DNA of 64,000 nucleotides from Streptomyces sp. GSL17-111. Lineage in GTDB: Bacteria; Actinomycetota; Actinomycetes; Streptomycetales; Streptomycetaceae. The stretch is taken from assembly GCF_037911585.1 (NCBI RefSeq), contig NZ_JBAJNS010000001.1:2293001-2357000 (forward strand), read 5' to 3'. Positions 45,445 through 52,113 of this stretch are shown here, one piece after another (the stretch's first letter is position 1; every line of letters begins with the position of its first letter). The notes below the pieces were generated by a model that worked only from the letters and a program-made list of their open reading frames with translations, had not been told where the DNA came from and ran no database searches. The position numbers and the translations under genes are program-made.

Positions 45445-45532
45445 CCGCTAGACCTAGCGGCACACCCCGCTAGGTCTAGCGGCCCCACTAGCGGCCCGCA
45501 CCGCGCCTGATCAGCTCACTAACTCCTAGCGG
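45445..45532. repeat. CTAGCGG repeat cluster, candidate clt transfer locus
   Basis: Two 16-bp near-palindromes CCGCTAG-AC-CTAGCGG (45445-45460) and CCGCTAG-GT-CTAGCGG (45467-45482) are followed by single CTAGCGG units at 45488-45494 and 45526-45532, six half-sites in 88 bp starting just 10 bases past the traB stop. In Streptomyces conjugative plasmids the TraB C-terminus binds short repeats (TRS) in the clt locus near traB. No gene fits here. Confidence 0.55.
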
Positions 45533-45574
45533 CCCACCTGCAAGAACACCGGAATCCGGCTTTGGAGGCCGTAC

Positions 45575-45865
45575 ATGCCCCCTGCCCTGGGTGCTATAGC
45601 CATCCTCCTGTTCGTCACGCTGGGTTACGCGACTCTGTGTGCGGCATCGCCCTTCGGCCAGTGCCGTACCTGCTCCGGACTCGGCTTCGCCCTCACCCAC
45701 ACCCGGCGCGGCAAGCCCAAGCGCGGCAAGACCTGCCGCCGCTGCAAGGGCCACGGCCACCGCCTCCGTGCCGGGCGCTGGCTCTACAACCGCACCACCC
45801 GCCTGCACCACGACGGCACCCACACCCCCGCACGCACCCCGAAGGAGAACCACCCATGGCTGTGA
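45575..45865 (+). CDS. Small membrane protein with DnaJ-like CxxCxGxG pair
   Basis: A 96-residue protein: one N-terminal transmembrane helix (GAIAILLFVTLGYATLCAA) then CRTCSGLGFALTHTRRGKPKRGKTCRRCKGHGHR, two CxxCxGxG-type half-sites that could bind zinc, and a basic tail. I recall similar proteins downstream of traB in AICEs, probably among the spread (Spd) proteins. It overlaps the next start by 10 bases. Confidence 0.75.
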   Translation: MPPALGAIAILLFVTLGYATLCAASPFGQCRTCSGLGFALTHTRRGKPKRGKTCRRCKGHGHRLRAGRWLYNRTTRLHHDGTHTPARTPKENHPWL

Positions 45866-46044
45866 CCATCTCCCTCGCACTCCTCTTCGGCGGCGCACTG
45901 GCCATGCTGCTGAGGACCCGCAGCCTCGGCGCCGGCTCCGCGTTCGTCGCCGCAGGGTTCGGCTACTTCCTCGCGTCCACCGGCGCGGCCGGGCCCATCA
46001 ACGAGTTCTTCGCCGCCGTCATCGACGCCATCCCCAACGTCTGA
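45856..46044 (+). CDS. Small two-helix membrane protein, Spd-like
   Basis: A 62-residue hydrophobic protein (MAVTISLALLFGGALAMLLRTRSLGAGSAFVAAGFGYFLASTGAAGPINEFFAAVIDAIPNV) with two transmembrane helices joined by a basic loop. GAAGGAG precedes ATG 45856. Small membrane proteins after traB help intramycelial spread in streptomycete elements; this assignment rests on position. Confidence 0.75.
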   Translation: MAVTISLALLFGGALAMLLRTRSLGAGSAFVAAGFGYFLASTGAAGPINEFFAAVIDAIPNV

Positions 46045-46057
46045 CCGGGCGGCTGCG

Positions 46058-46252
46058 ATGACCGACCGCATCACCCTCATGGCCGCCGGAGAACTGCGCG
46101 ACGCCGTCGACGCCGTCCAGCGCGGCGACACGGCCGCCGCCGCTCACGCCCTGGCCTCCATCGACCCCGAGTCCTGGCGAGCCATCGAGGACCGGCTCGC
46201 CGCGCTGGGCGGCAGCATCACCGCCCTCACCACCACCGCGAAGGAGCACTGA
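46058..46252 (+). CDS. Hypothetical helical protein, 64 residues
   Basis: MTDRITLMAAGELRDAVDAVQRGDTAAAAHALASIDPESWRAIEDRLAALGGSITALTTTAKEH is a soluble, Ala-rich, probably all-helical protein. No family recognised. It follows the small membrane protein by 13 bases in the same operon. Confidence 0.65.
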   Translation: MTDRITLMAAGELRDAVDAVQRGDTAAAAHALASIDPESWRAIEDRLAALGGSITALTTTAKEH

Positions 46253-46256
46253 ACCC

Positions 46257-46379
46257 ATGCCCGCGTTCATCGACTGCGAGCTGTGCGCCGACGACCCCGA
46301 CCCCTACCCCCACTGCTGCGGGTGCGGCGCCGACGGCAGCAGCGAGTGCCCCGACTGCATCTGCGACCAGGAGCACTGA
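46257..46379 (+). CDS. 40-residue Cys-rich protein
   Basis: ATG 46257 gives MPAFIDCELCADDPDPYPHCCGCGADGSSECPDCICDQEH, with nine cysteines and two histidines in 40 residues (CELC, CCGC, CPDCIC), strongly suggesting metal binding. It starts 5 bases after the previous stop, and its stop is 3 bases from the next start. Short acidic Cys-rich proteins of this kind recur in streptomycete elements, without known function. Confidence 0.6.
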   Translation: MPAFIDCELCADDPDPYPHCCGCGADGSSECPDCICDQEH

Positions 46380-46382
46380 CCC

Positions 46383-46844
46383 GTGTTCGAGCTTCGCGTC
46401 ATCTGCGACCCGGCCGACGCCGACCGCATCACCACCGCCCTGAACACCACGTTCGAGACCGGCCCCGTGCGGCGGCTGCCGTCCCGGCACAGCGCTCAGG
46501 CCCGGCTCTACATCACCGCCGACCACCGCCCCGACACCGAGACCGCGACGTGGCCGGCGCCGGAAGACGCCTACGCCACCGCGCCCAGCATCATCCGCGA
46601 GATCGGGTGGACCGCCGACGCGGCAGCCACTCGCCCCGTCGGCACCACGCTCGGCCGCGAGTTCTGGCTGCGCAAGGCCGCCGTGCTCGACCGCATCGCC
46701 CTGACCGATCACGCCCCGGGTGACGCCGACGAGGTGGCCGCGAAGGCCGCTCAGCGGCTCGTCGAGCTGGACGACGTGACCGGCGTCCGGGATGCCCGCG
46801 GCTACGTCCGCCAGCAGTACGCCCGCTGGGCCTGCGACCAGTAG
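46383..46844 (+). CDS. Hypothetical protein, 153 residues
   Basis: A soluble protein (MFELRVICDPADADRITTALNTTFETGPVRRLPSRHSAQARLYITADHR...EIGWTADAAATRPVGTTLGREFWLRKAAVLDRIALTD...YARWACDQ). The N-terminal beta-alpha-beta pattern resembles small ferredoxin-like folds. GTG 46383 follows 3 bases after the preceding gene. Last gene of the traB operon; function unknown. Confidence 0.7.
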   Translation: MFELRVICDPADADRITTALNTTFETGPVRRLPSRHSAQARLYITADHRPDTETATWPAPEDAYATAPSIIREIGWTADAAATRPVGTTLGREFWLRKAAVLDRIALTDHAPGDADEVAAKAAQRLVELDDVTGVRDARGYVRQQYARWACDQ

Positions 46845-46850
46845 CAACGC

Positions 46851-46893
46851 CCGGGGCGGCGGTCTCCCGGCCAAGGAACACCCGCCGCCCCGG
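46851..46893 (+). ncRNA. Conserved hairpin motif, copy 2 (leader of the replication gene)
   Basis: CCGGGGCGGCGG (46851-46862) pairs perfectly with CCGCCGCCCCGG (46882-46893). The 19-nt loop (46863-46881) carries core CCGGCCAAGGAAC (46867-46879), identical to copy 1, although no stem base pair is shared as sequence. It begins 6 bases after the stop of the previous gene and ends 40 bases before the start at 46934. Confidence 0.65.
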
Positions 46894-46933
46894 TCTCCCT
46901 GCCCGTTCGATGACTGAACAGGAGACCTCCAGA

Positions 46934-48733
46934 ATGACAGCTGATCCCACGGACCGGCAGCACGGCGATGTGCTGTTGCTGCACGGGCCCGGTGAAGCCC
47001 GGCGGGACGGTCCGCCGCAGGACCTCGACGCGGAGCAGTGCGTCTTGGGCGCCATGCTCCTGTCGGACGCCGCCATCACCGATGCGGCGGGCACGATGGA
47101 CCCCTCCGACCACTACCGGCCCGCGCACGAGACGATCCACCGCGCCGTTCAGCGGATGCACGACGAGGGACGGGCCGTGGACCCCATCACCCTCACGCAC
47201 GAACTCGACCGGACCGGCGACCTTCGCCGTGTGGGTGGTGCCGGATACCTGCACTCGCTCGTGCAGAAGGTCCCGACGCCCAGCCACGCCGAGTACTACG
47301 CGGAGATCATCAGGGACAAGGCGGTCCGCCGACGCCTGATCGAATCCGGCAACCGGCTCGTGCAGGCCGCGTCAGCGTCCGACGTCGACACGCACGAGGT
47401 GCGGGCCGCCGTGCTGGCCGAGGTGACCGCGCTCACCACCTCCGACCGCGACAGCGGGCCCGAGGACGACGCACCGCAAGACGGACCGCCGAACGTCCTC
47501 TACGACCCCCAGCCCGGCATCCGCCGGCCTCAGCGCCTCGGCCCGACACCCCACCCCGACGTGTTCACCGGCTGGCTGGGCGAGACCGTGCGCGAACTGG
47601 ACCCCACGACCGAGGCCGACCCGGTCGCGGTCCTGGTGAACCTGCTCTCCGCCGCCGGGGCCGCCATCGGACGACGCCCCCACGTCATGGTCGGCAACGA
47701 CCGGCATCCCTGCCTCATCTGGGCCCTCACCATAGGTCCCACCTCGACCGGCCGGAAGGGTTCGGCGACCTCGACGGCCCGCCGTGTGCTGGCGGAAGCC
47801 CTGCCCGAGTTCTTCGGCCCGGAGCACACCCCGCGCGGGTTGAACTCCGGCGAAGGGCTCATCGAGTACGTCAAGGACGACGACAGCGACAACCCCGCAC
47901 CGGCCAGCACCGACAAGCGACTGTGGGTGCTGGAGTCGGAGTACGCCGTCACGATGAGCCGGGGACGCCGAGAGGGCTCAAGCCTGCCGGGCGTCCTGCG
48001 GCAAGCATGGGACGGCGACTCGCTCGGCTCGATGGTCCGCGACTCGCTCAAGGCCACCGATCCCCACATCGCGATCCTCGGCCACATCACCCCCGAGGAG
48101 TTCCGGGCCAAGATGCAGGACTCGGAAATGGCCGGCGGCACGTACAACCGCTTCCTCCCGATCTTCTGCCACCGCAACCTCGTGCTCCCCGGCTCGCGCG
48201 GCGCCAGCCCGGAGCTGGTGGCCAATCTCGCGGCAGGGTGGCGCACCGTCCTGAACGACGCCGCCCGTGTGGAGCACGTGAAGTTCAGCCCGGACGCGTG
48301 GGCGCTGTACTGCGACGAGGTGTACCCGGCACTGAGCGACGATTCCGCCGGCGGCGTCATCGCCCAGTTCACGGCCCGGTCCGCGCCCTACGTTCAGCGC
48401 GTCGCCATGGTCTACGCCCTGTGCGACCACACGGACACCATCACCGAGACCCACATGCGGGCGGCATGGCAGCTGCTCAACTACGCCCGCGCGTCCGCCG
48501 TGCACCTGCTGGGCAACGTCACCGGCGACCCGAAGGTGAACAAGCTCGCCGACGCCGTACGCGCGGCCGGACCGGACGGGCTCAGCGCCGACCAGGTGCG
48601 GCGGCTGTTCAAGAATTCCAGCCGCGCGGACCGCGACCGGCTCACCGCCGAACTGCTCGACCAGCCCGGCTACGTCCGCACCCAGCGGCCGACCCGAGGC
48701 CGCCCGACCACCGTCATCAGCTACGCGGGCTGA
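46934..48733 (+). CDS. Replication protein with DnaB-N and DUF3987 domains
   Basis: A 599-residue protein. The N-terminal ~130 residues (QDLDAEQCVLGAMLLSDAAITDAAGTMDPSDHYRPAHETIHRAVQRMHDEG...) match the DnaB helicase N-terminal domain. The rest matches DUF3987, a helicase/primase-associated ATPase-like region (IGPTSTGRKGSATSTARRVL, VLESEYAVTMSRGRREGSSLPGVLRQAWDGD, GGTYNRFLPIF) found in AICE and phage replication genes. With the iterons directly downstream it is the likely initiator/helicase. ATG 46934 with AGGAG is preferred over ATG 46910, which has no ribosome binding site. Confidence 0.85.
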   Translation: MTADPTDRQHGDVLLLHGPGEARRDGPPQDLDAEQCVLGAMLLSDAAITDAAGTMDPSDHYRPAHETIHRAVQRMHDEGRAVDPITLTHELDRTGDLRRVGGAGYLHSLVQKVPTPSHAEYYAEIIRDKAVRRRLIESGNRLVQAASASDVDTHEVRAAVLAEVTALTTSDRDSGPEDDAPQDGPPNVLYDPQPGIRRPQRLGPTPHPDVFTGWLGETVRELDPTTEADPVAVLVNLLSAAGAAIGRRPHVMVGNDRHPCLIWALTIGPTSTGRKGSATSTARRVLAEALPEFFGPEHTPRGLNSGEGLIEYVKDDDSDNPAPASTDKRLWVLESEYAVTMSRGRREGSSLPGVLRQAWDGDSLGSMVRDSLKATDPHIAILGHITPEEFRAKMQDSEMAGGTYNRFLPIFCHRNLVLPGSRGASPELVANLAAGWRTVLNDAARVEHVKFSPDAWALYCDEVYPALSDDSAGGVIAQFTARSAPYVQRVAMVYALCDHTDTITETHMRAAWQLLNYARASAVHLLGNVTGDPKVNKLADAVRAAGPDGLSADQVRRLFKNSSRADRDRLTAELLDQPGYVRTQRPTRGRPTTVISYAG

Positions 48734-48925
48734 GGGCGGTAAGGGCGCGAAGGGCGATAAGCACGCTGACCAGCGGCGACGGCAGGGCGGTAAGGGGTGC
48801 GGAAAGGCGGGCGGTAAGTCCGCCGGACGCGCGCCCCCGACATACCGCCCCGGATACCGCACCCCTTACCGCCCCAGCGAAGGCCCAGCTCAGGCCGCTT
48901 AACACCCTTACCGCCCTTACCGCCC
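48734..48925. repeat. Iteron array, candidate replication origin
   Basis: Four direct copies of GGGCGGTAAG (48734, 48752 as GGGCGATAAG, 48785, 48809) are followed by inverted copies CCGCCC-type at 48843, and perfect CCCTTACCGCCC at 48863-48874, 48905-48916 and 48914-48925. They fill the 250-bp non-coding gap between the replication gene and xis. Such iterons bind plasmid replication initiators. Confidence 0.65.
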
Positions 48926-48984
48926 CAGCCGGACACCAACGGAGAACCCATGCGCATCCCCGGATCGGACAGGGAGGTCCGCCC

Positions 48985-49194
48985 GTGAGCACGTCCGCAC
49001 GCAAGCGCCGTCAGCCCGCTGATGAACTCCTACCGCTCACCGTGGTGCTGGAAGAACTGGGCATCACGCGAGCCTCCTGGTACCGCTGGCGCAACCGTGG
49101 CCAGTGCCCCCGCACACATCGCCTGCCCAACGGGCACCTCCGGGTGCGCCGTAGCGACCTCGACGCCTTTCTGGCCGACATGGAGGTGTCGTAA
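48985..49194 (+). CDS. xis: Excisionase (Xis), MerR-like HTH_17
   Basis: A 69-residue basic protein with the HTH_17 excisionase/AlpA pattern: LPLTVVLEELGITRASWYRWRNRGQCPRTHRLPNGHLRVRRSDLDAFLADMEVS. It directs the integrase to excise the element. GTG 48985 has AGGGAGG upstream; the stop TAA overlaps the integrase ATG by one base. Confidence 0.9.
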   Translation: MSTSARKRRQPADELLPLTVVLEELGITRASWYRWRNRGQCPRTHRLPNGHLRVRRSDLDAFLADMEVS

Positions 49195-50567
49195 TGGAGT
49201 GGAGCTACACCGTCCGCGTGTGGAGCATCCGAAAGCGTCGGTACCGCAAGCCGTTCCAGCTTCGCTGGCAGGTGGGCGAGCGGGCACATTCGGAGTCGTT
49301 CCTCACGGCCGGACTGGCGGAGAGCCGCAAGGCTCAGCTCATCACCGCCGCCAGGGCAGGTGAGCCGTTCGACGTGGAAAGCGGGCTTCCGAAGTCCCTG
49401 CTGCGAGAGCAGGAAGACATCTCGTGGTACCAACACGCACGGCAGTACATCGAGATGAAGTGGCCGCACTCCCCCGCGTCCACACGGAAGACGCTCGCAG
49501 AGGCCATGGCCACTGTGACGCCTGTGCTCGTGAAGGACACCAAAGGCATGGCGGACGCCCGCGTCGTCCGCGCGGCGCTGTACGGCTGGGCATTCAACGT
49601 GAAGCGTTGGGACGAGGAGCCGCCGCCCGAGTACCAAGCCGTGTTGGCATGGTTCGAGCGGAAGTCGAAACCCACGTCAGCGCTGGCGGACAGGATGCTC
49701 GTGCGGAAGGTTTTGGACGCACTGACCCGCAAGTTGGACGGCAAGGCGGCAGCGTCGTCCACGATCCGCCGAAAGCGGGCCATCTTCCACAACGCGCTTG
49801 TCTACGCCGTTGACGCCGGGCTGTTGAACGAGAATCCGATTCCCCGGGTGAGCTGGAGCCTGCCTGAACCGGTCGAAGAAGAAATCGACCCGTCGTGCGT
49901 CCCCGACCCCGTCCAGGCGGCGGAACTGCTGAACGCCGTGCGGGCGCAGGGTGCCCGTGGCCGGCACCTGGTCGCGTTCTTCGGCTGCATCTACTACGCC
50001 GCCGCGCGGCCCGCCGAAGTCGTGGGGCTGCGGCGGGAGGACTGCACACTGCCCCGCCGTGGCTGGGGCCTCCTGCAACTACAGGAGACGCGTCCGCGAG
50101 CGGGCGCGGCATGGACGGATTCCGGGGAAGCGCACGACAGCCGTGGGCTGAAGCACCGGTCACGGAAGGCCGTGCGGCCGGTGCCCATCCCGCCCGAGCT
50201 GGTGGCCATGCTGCGGTGGCACATCACGGCGCACGGCGTGGCCCCGGACGGTCGGCTCTTCCGGACGCTGCGGGGTGGACTCGTGCAGGAGAGCGGCTAC
50301 GGGGAGGTCTGGGCGCGGGCCCGGGAGAAAGCCCTCCCAGCGGGCGCCGCGAAAACGCTCATGGCGAAACGGCCCTATGACCTCCGCCACGCAGCGGTGT
50401 CCACGTGGCTCAGCTCCGGCGTGGAACCGCAGCTGGTGGCCAAGCGGGCCGGCCACAGCGTGGCCGTGCTCTTCCGGGTGTACGCCAAGTTCCTCGGCAA
50501 CGCGGACGAGGCAGCGAACGCCAAGATCTCCGCTCGGTTGGGGGAGCGGGGGACGCCGTCCGGCTGA
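49194..50567 (+). CDS. int: Tyrosine-recombinase integrase
   Basis: A 457-residue phage-type integrase. An arm-binding and core-binding part precedes the catalytic domain with R272 (YYAARPAEVVG), a Lys in the beta-hairpin (GLKHRSRKAVRPVPI), R398-H399 (PYDLRHAAVS), H421 (AGHSVAV) and nucleophile Y430 (RVYAKFL). It recombines attP with the tRNA-Tyr attB. The gene ends 177 bases from the right att repeat and is coupled to xis, as in SLP1 and pSAM2. Confidence 0.96.
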   Translation: MEWSYTVRVWSIRKRRYRKPFQLRWQVGERAHSESFLTAGLAESRKAQLITAARAGEPFDVESGLPKSLLREQEDISWYQHARQYIEMKWPHSPASTRKTLAEAMATVTPVLVKDTKGMADARVVRAALYGWAFNVKRWDEEPPPEYQAVLAWFERKSKPTSALADRMLVRKVLDALTRKLDGKAAASSTIRRKRAIFHNALVYAVDAGLLNENPIPRVSWSLPEPVEEEIDPSCVPDPVQAAELLNAVRAQGARGRHLVAFFGCIYYAAARPAEVVGLRREDCTLPRRGWGLLQLQETRPRAGAAWTDSGEAHDSRGLKHRSRKAVRPVPIPPELVAMLRWHITAHGVAPDGRLFRTLRGGLVQESGYGEVWARAREKALPAGAAKTLMAKRPYDLRHAAVSTWLSSGVEPQLVAKRAGHSVAVLFRVYAKFLGNADEAANAKISARLGERGTPSG

Positions 50568-50699
50568 GCCCCACGCATGCCCCATAGGTGCAGGTCACCC
50601 ACCCGACGCCCGTCCACGGCTCGTCCAGAACCACTGGTAGAGGACGTGATCGAACGGGACGGGGTGAGACAGTCCGACACTCCGCTGGGCACCGATACG

Positions 50700-50740
50700 A
50701 AGAGGCCCCTGCCTGCTTGTATGCAGGTCAGGGGCCTCTT
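50700..50740 (-). terminator. Element-borne terminator replacing the tRNA-Tyr terminator
   Basis: AAGAGGCCCCTG (50700-50711) and CAGGGGCCTCTT (50729-50740) pair around an inner CCTGC/GCAGG stem with a bulged T. It lies 9 bases past the tRNA-Tyr 3' end on the minus strand. Its sequence is not that of the original terminator at 34835-34866, so the element supplies its own. Confidence 0.8.
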
Positions 50741-50744
50741 GCGT

Positions 50745-50805
50745 TCCTGTGGCGGCGCCAGGATTCGAACCTGGGAAGGCTGAGCCGGCAGATTTACAGT
50801 CTGCT
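50745..50805. repeat. Right attachment-site repeat
   Basis: A 61-bp perfect copy of 34872-34932. Together they define the element's ends. Because the 3' half of tRNA-Tyr lies within it, crossover here leaves the tRNA complete. Confidence 0.93.
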
Positions 50806-50831
50806 CCCTTTGGCCGCTCGGGCACACCGCC
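50750..50831 (-). tRNA. tRNA-Tyr(GTA), restored by the element
   Basis: An 82-nt type II tRNA on the minus strand: acceptor GGCGGTG/CGCCGCC, D arm, anticodon loop CTGTAAA (anticodon GTA), long variable arm (CCGGCTCAGCCTTCC), T arm CCAGG/CCTGG, discriminator A; CCA is not encoded. The 5' part is chromosomal and the 3' 56 bases (50750-50805) come from the attachment site. Confidence 0.95.
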
Positions 50832-51015
50832 TGGGATGGCCGTCCGGAGCCGTGCTCCTCGACGACGGGGTAAACCATACCTGATGGGTGGGGGTGCTTC
50901 GCCACTCGGTTGATCAGCGGCCCGGCCGGGTGGGCGGGGCTAGGCTTGCGGGCGCGGACGCCGTCGGGCGGGCCGTCGTCCCTACCGGATCTACGCATTG
51001 AGGAGCCAACCCACG

Positions 51016-51504
51016 ATGGCCGACTCCAGTTTCGACATCGTCTCGAAGGTCGAGCGGCAGGAGGTCGACAACGCCCTCAACCAGGCCGCCAAGGAGATCT
51101 CCACGCGCTACGACTTCAAGGGCGTGGGCGCGAGCATCGCCTGGTCGGGCGAGAAGATCGAGATCCGTGCCAACTCCGAGGAGCGCGCGAAGGCGGTCCT
51201 GGACATCTTCGAGACCAAGCTGGTCAAGCGCGGGATCTCGCTGAAGGCGCTGGAGTCCGGGGAGCCGCAGGCGTCGGGCAAGGAGTACAAGATCTTCAGC
51301 TCGATCCAGGAGGGCATCTCCCAGGACAACGCCAAGAAGGTCGCCAAGGTCATCCGCGACGAGGGCCCGAAGGGCGTCAAGGCGCAGGTGCAGGGCGACG
51401 AGCTGCGGGTCAGCTCGAAGAGCCGTGACGCGCTGCAGGAGGTCATCACCCTGCTGAAGGGCAAGGACTTCGACTTCGCCCTCCAGTTCGTCAACTACCG
51501 CTGA
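51016..51504 (+). CDS. YajQ family cyclic-di-GMP-binding-type protein
   Basis: A 162-residue YajQ ([36 protein letters not shown]...[12 protein letters not shown]), with two ferredoxin-like repeats. In Xanthomonas a YajQ homologue binds c-di-GMP and alters transcription; no such role is known to me in Streptomyces. ATG 51016 has AGGAGCC upstream. It directly flanks tRNA-Tyr, as in S. coelicolor. Confidence 0.94.
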   Translation: MADSSFDIVSKVERQEVDNALNQAAKEISTRYDFKGVGASIAWSGEKIEIRANSEERAKAVLDIFETKLVKRGISLKALESGEPQASGKEYKIFSSIQEGISQDNAKKVAKVIRDEGPKGVKAQVQGDELRVSSKSRDALQEVITLLKGKDFDFALQFVNYR

Positions 51505-51538
51505 CGGGTGGCGCCCGCCCGGTCGGGTACCGGGCGGG

Positions 51539-51988
51539 TCAGGGCTCGACGGTGAGGCGGAAGACGGGGTGCTTCGGGGCGATCGCGAGCAGCTCGGCGT
51601 CCGTGGCGTCGGGGCCGACGCCGTCGAAGAAGGCGCCCACCTCGGCCTTCCAGCGCCGGAGGTAGGCGCGCAGGAGCGGGGGCTTCTCCTCGTCCGGCAC
51701 CTCGACGGCGGTGAAGCGCTCGGTCCTCCTGCCGAGTCGCAGTTCACCGCCGCCCGCCACCCGCAGGTTGCGCGTCCACTGGACGTGGCCGCGCGGGGCG
51801 ACGAGGTGGAGGCGGCCGTCCACGGTGAGCGGGTTCACGGGGGTGCGGCGCCAGGTGCCGGTCTTCCGGCCGCGCACGGCCAGGATCCTGGCCCCCCACA
51901 CGCTGACGCCCCGGCGGGCGAGCCAGGCGATCAGCGGGTTGAGCACGTGCACGGTGAGCCGGCCGGGCTTGATGACGTGTGCGGGCAT
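51539..51988 (-). CDS. Deazaflavin (F420)-dependent oxidoreductase, nitroreductase family
   Basis: A 149-residue split-barrel protein (PLIAWLARRGVSVWGARILAVRGRKTGTWRRTPVNPLTVDGRLHLVAPRGHVQWTRNLRVAGGGELRLGRRTERFTAVEV). RGRKTGxxRxTPV and HVQWxRNLR are the Ddn/DUF385 motifs, so it probably uses F420H2 to reduce an unknown substrate. ATG 51988 has GGAGG upstream. It is divergent from the TetR gene with two palindromes between them. Confidence 0.87.
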   Translation of the reverse strand: MPAHVIKPGRLTVHVLNPLIAWLARRGVSVWGARILAVRGRKTGTWRRTPVNPLTVDGRLHLVAPRGHVQWTRNLRVAGGGELRLGRRTERFTAVEVPDEEKPPLLRAYLRRWKAEVGAFFDGVGPDATDAELLAIAPKHPVFRLTVEP

Positions 51989-52011
51989 GGCGGGGACCTC
52001 CACGATGTGAG

Positions 52012-52072
52012 CACTGCTCTCGTTATAGAGCAGTGTCGCACCCGTACGCGCTGCCGGCAAGAGCAGTGCTCT
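52012..52072. promoter_or_regulatory. Paired TetR operators in the divergent promoter
   Basis: CACTGCTCT-CGTTAT-AGAGCAGTG (52012-52035) is a perfect 9-base inverted repeat, and AGAGCAGTGCTCT (52060-52072) is a perfect 13-bp palindrome of the same half-site. The core AGAGCA is shared. They sit between the oxidoreductase start (51988) and the TetR start (52114). Confidence 0.75.
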
Positions 52073-52113
52073 CGTTCTTGGCCGCTGCTCCGGCACCTGG
52101 CACACTCATCCCC

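Larger units (their letters stand above)
34872..50805. mobile_element. SLP1-like actinomycete integrative conjugative element (AICE) in tRNA-Tyr
   Basis: A 15.9-kb element bounded by perfect 61-bp direct repeats (34872-34932 and 50745-50805) that cover the 3' part of a tRNA-Tyr gene. It has the defining set of genes: tyrosine integrase and xis at the right end, a replication protein with iterons, TraB/FtsK-type translocase, GntR (KorSA-like) repressor and small membrane proteins. Right-end sequence restores both tRNA-Tyr and a terminator. tRNA-Tyr is the site I recall for SLP1 of S. coelicolor, and the flanking core genes here match that locus. An IS630-type insertion at 37220-38348 lies inside it. 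Confidence 0.93.

Noticed and set aside
48901..48985. A fourth copy of the conserved hairpin before xis
   Set aside because: CCGGACACCAACGGAGAAC has some resemblance to the loop core but no complementary arms flank it.
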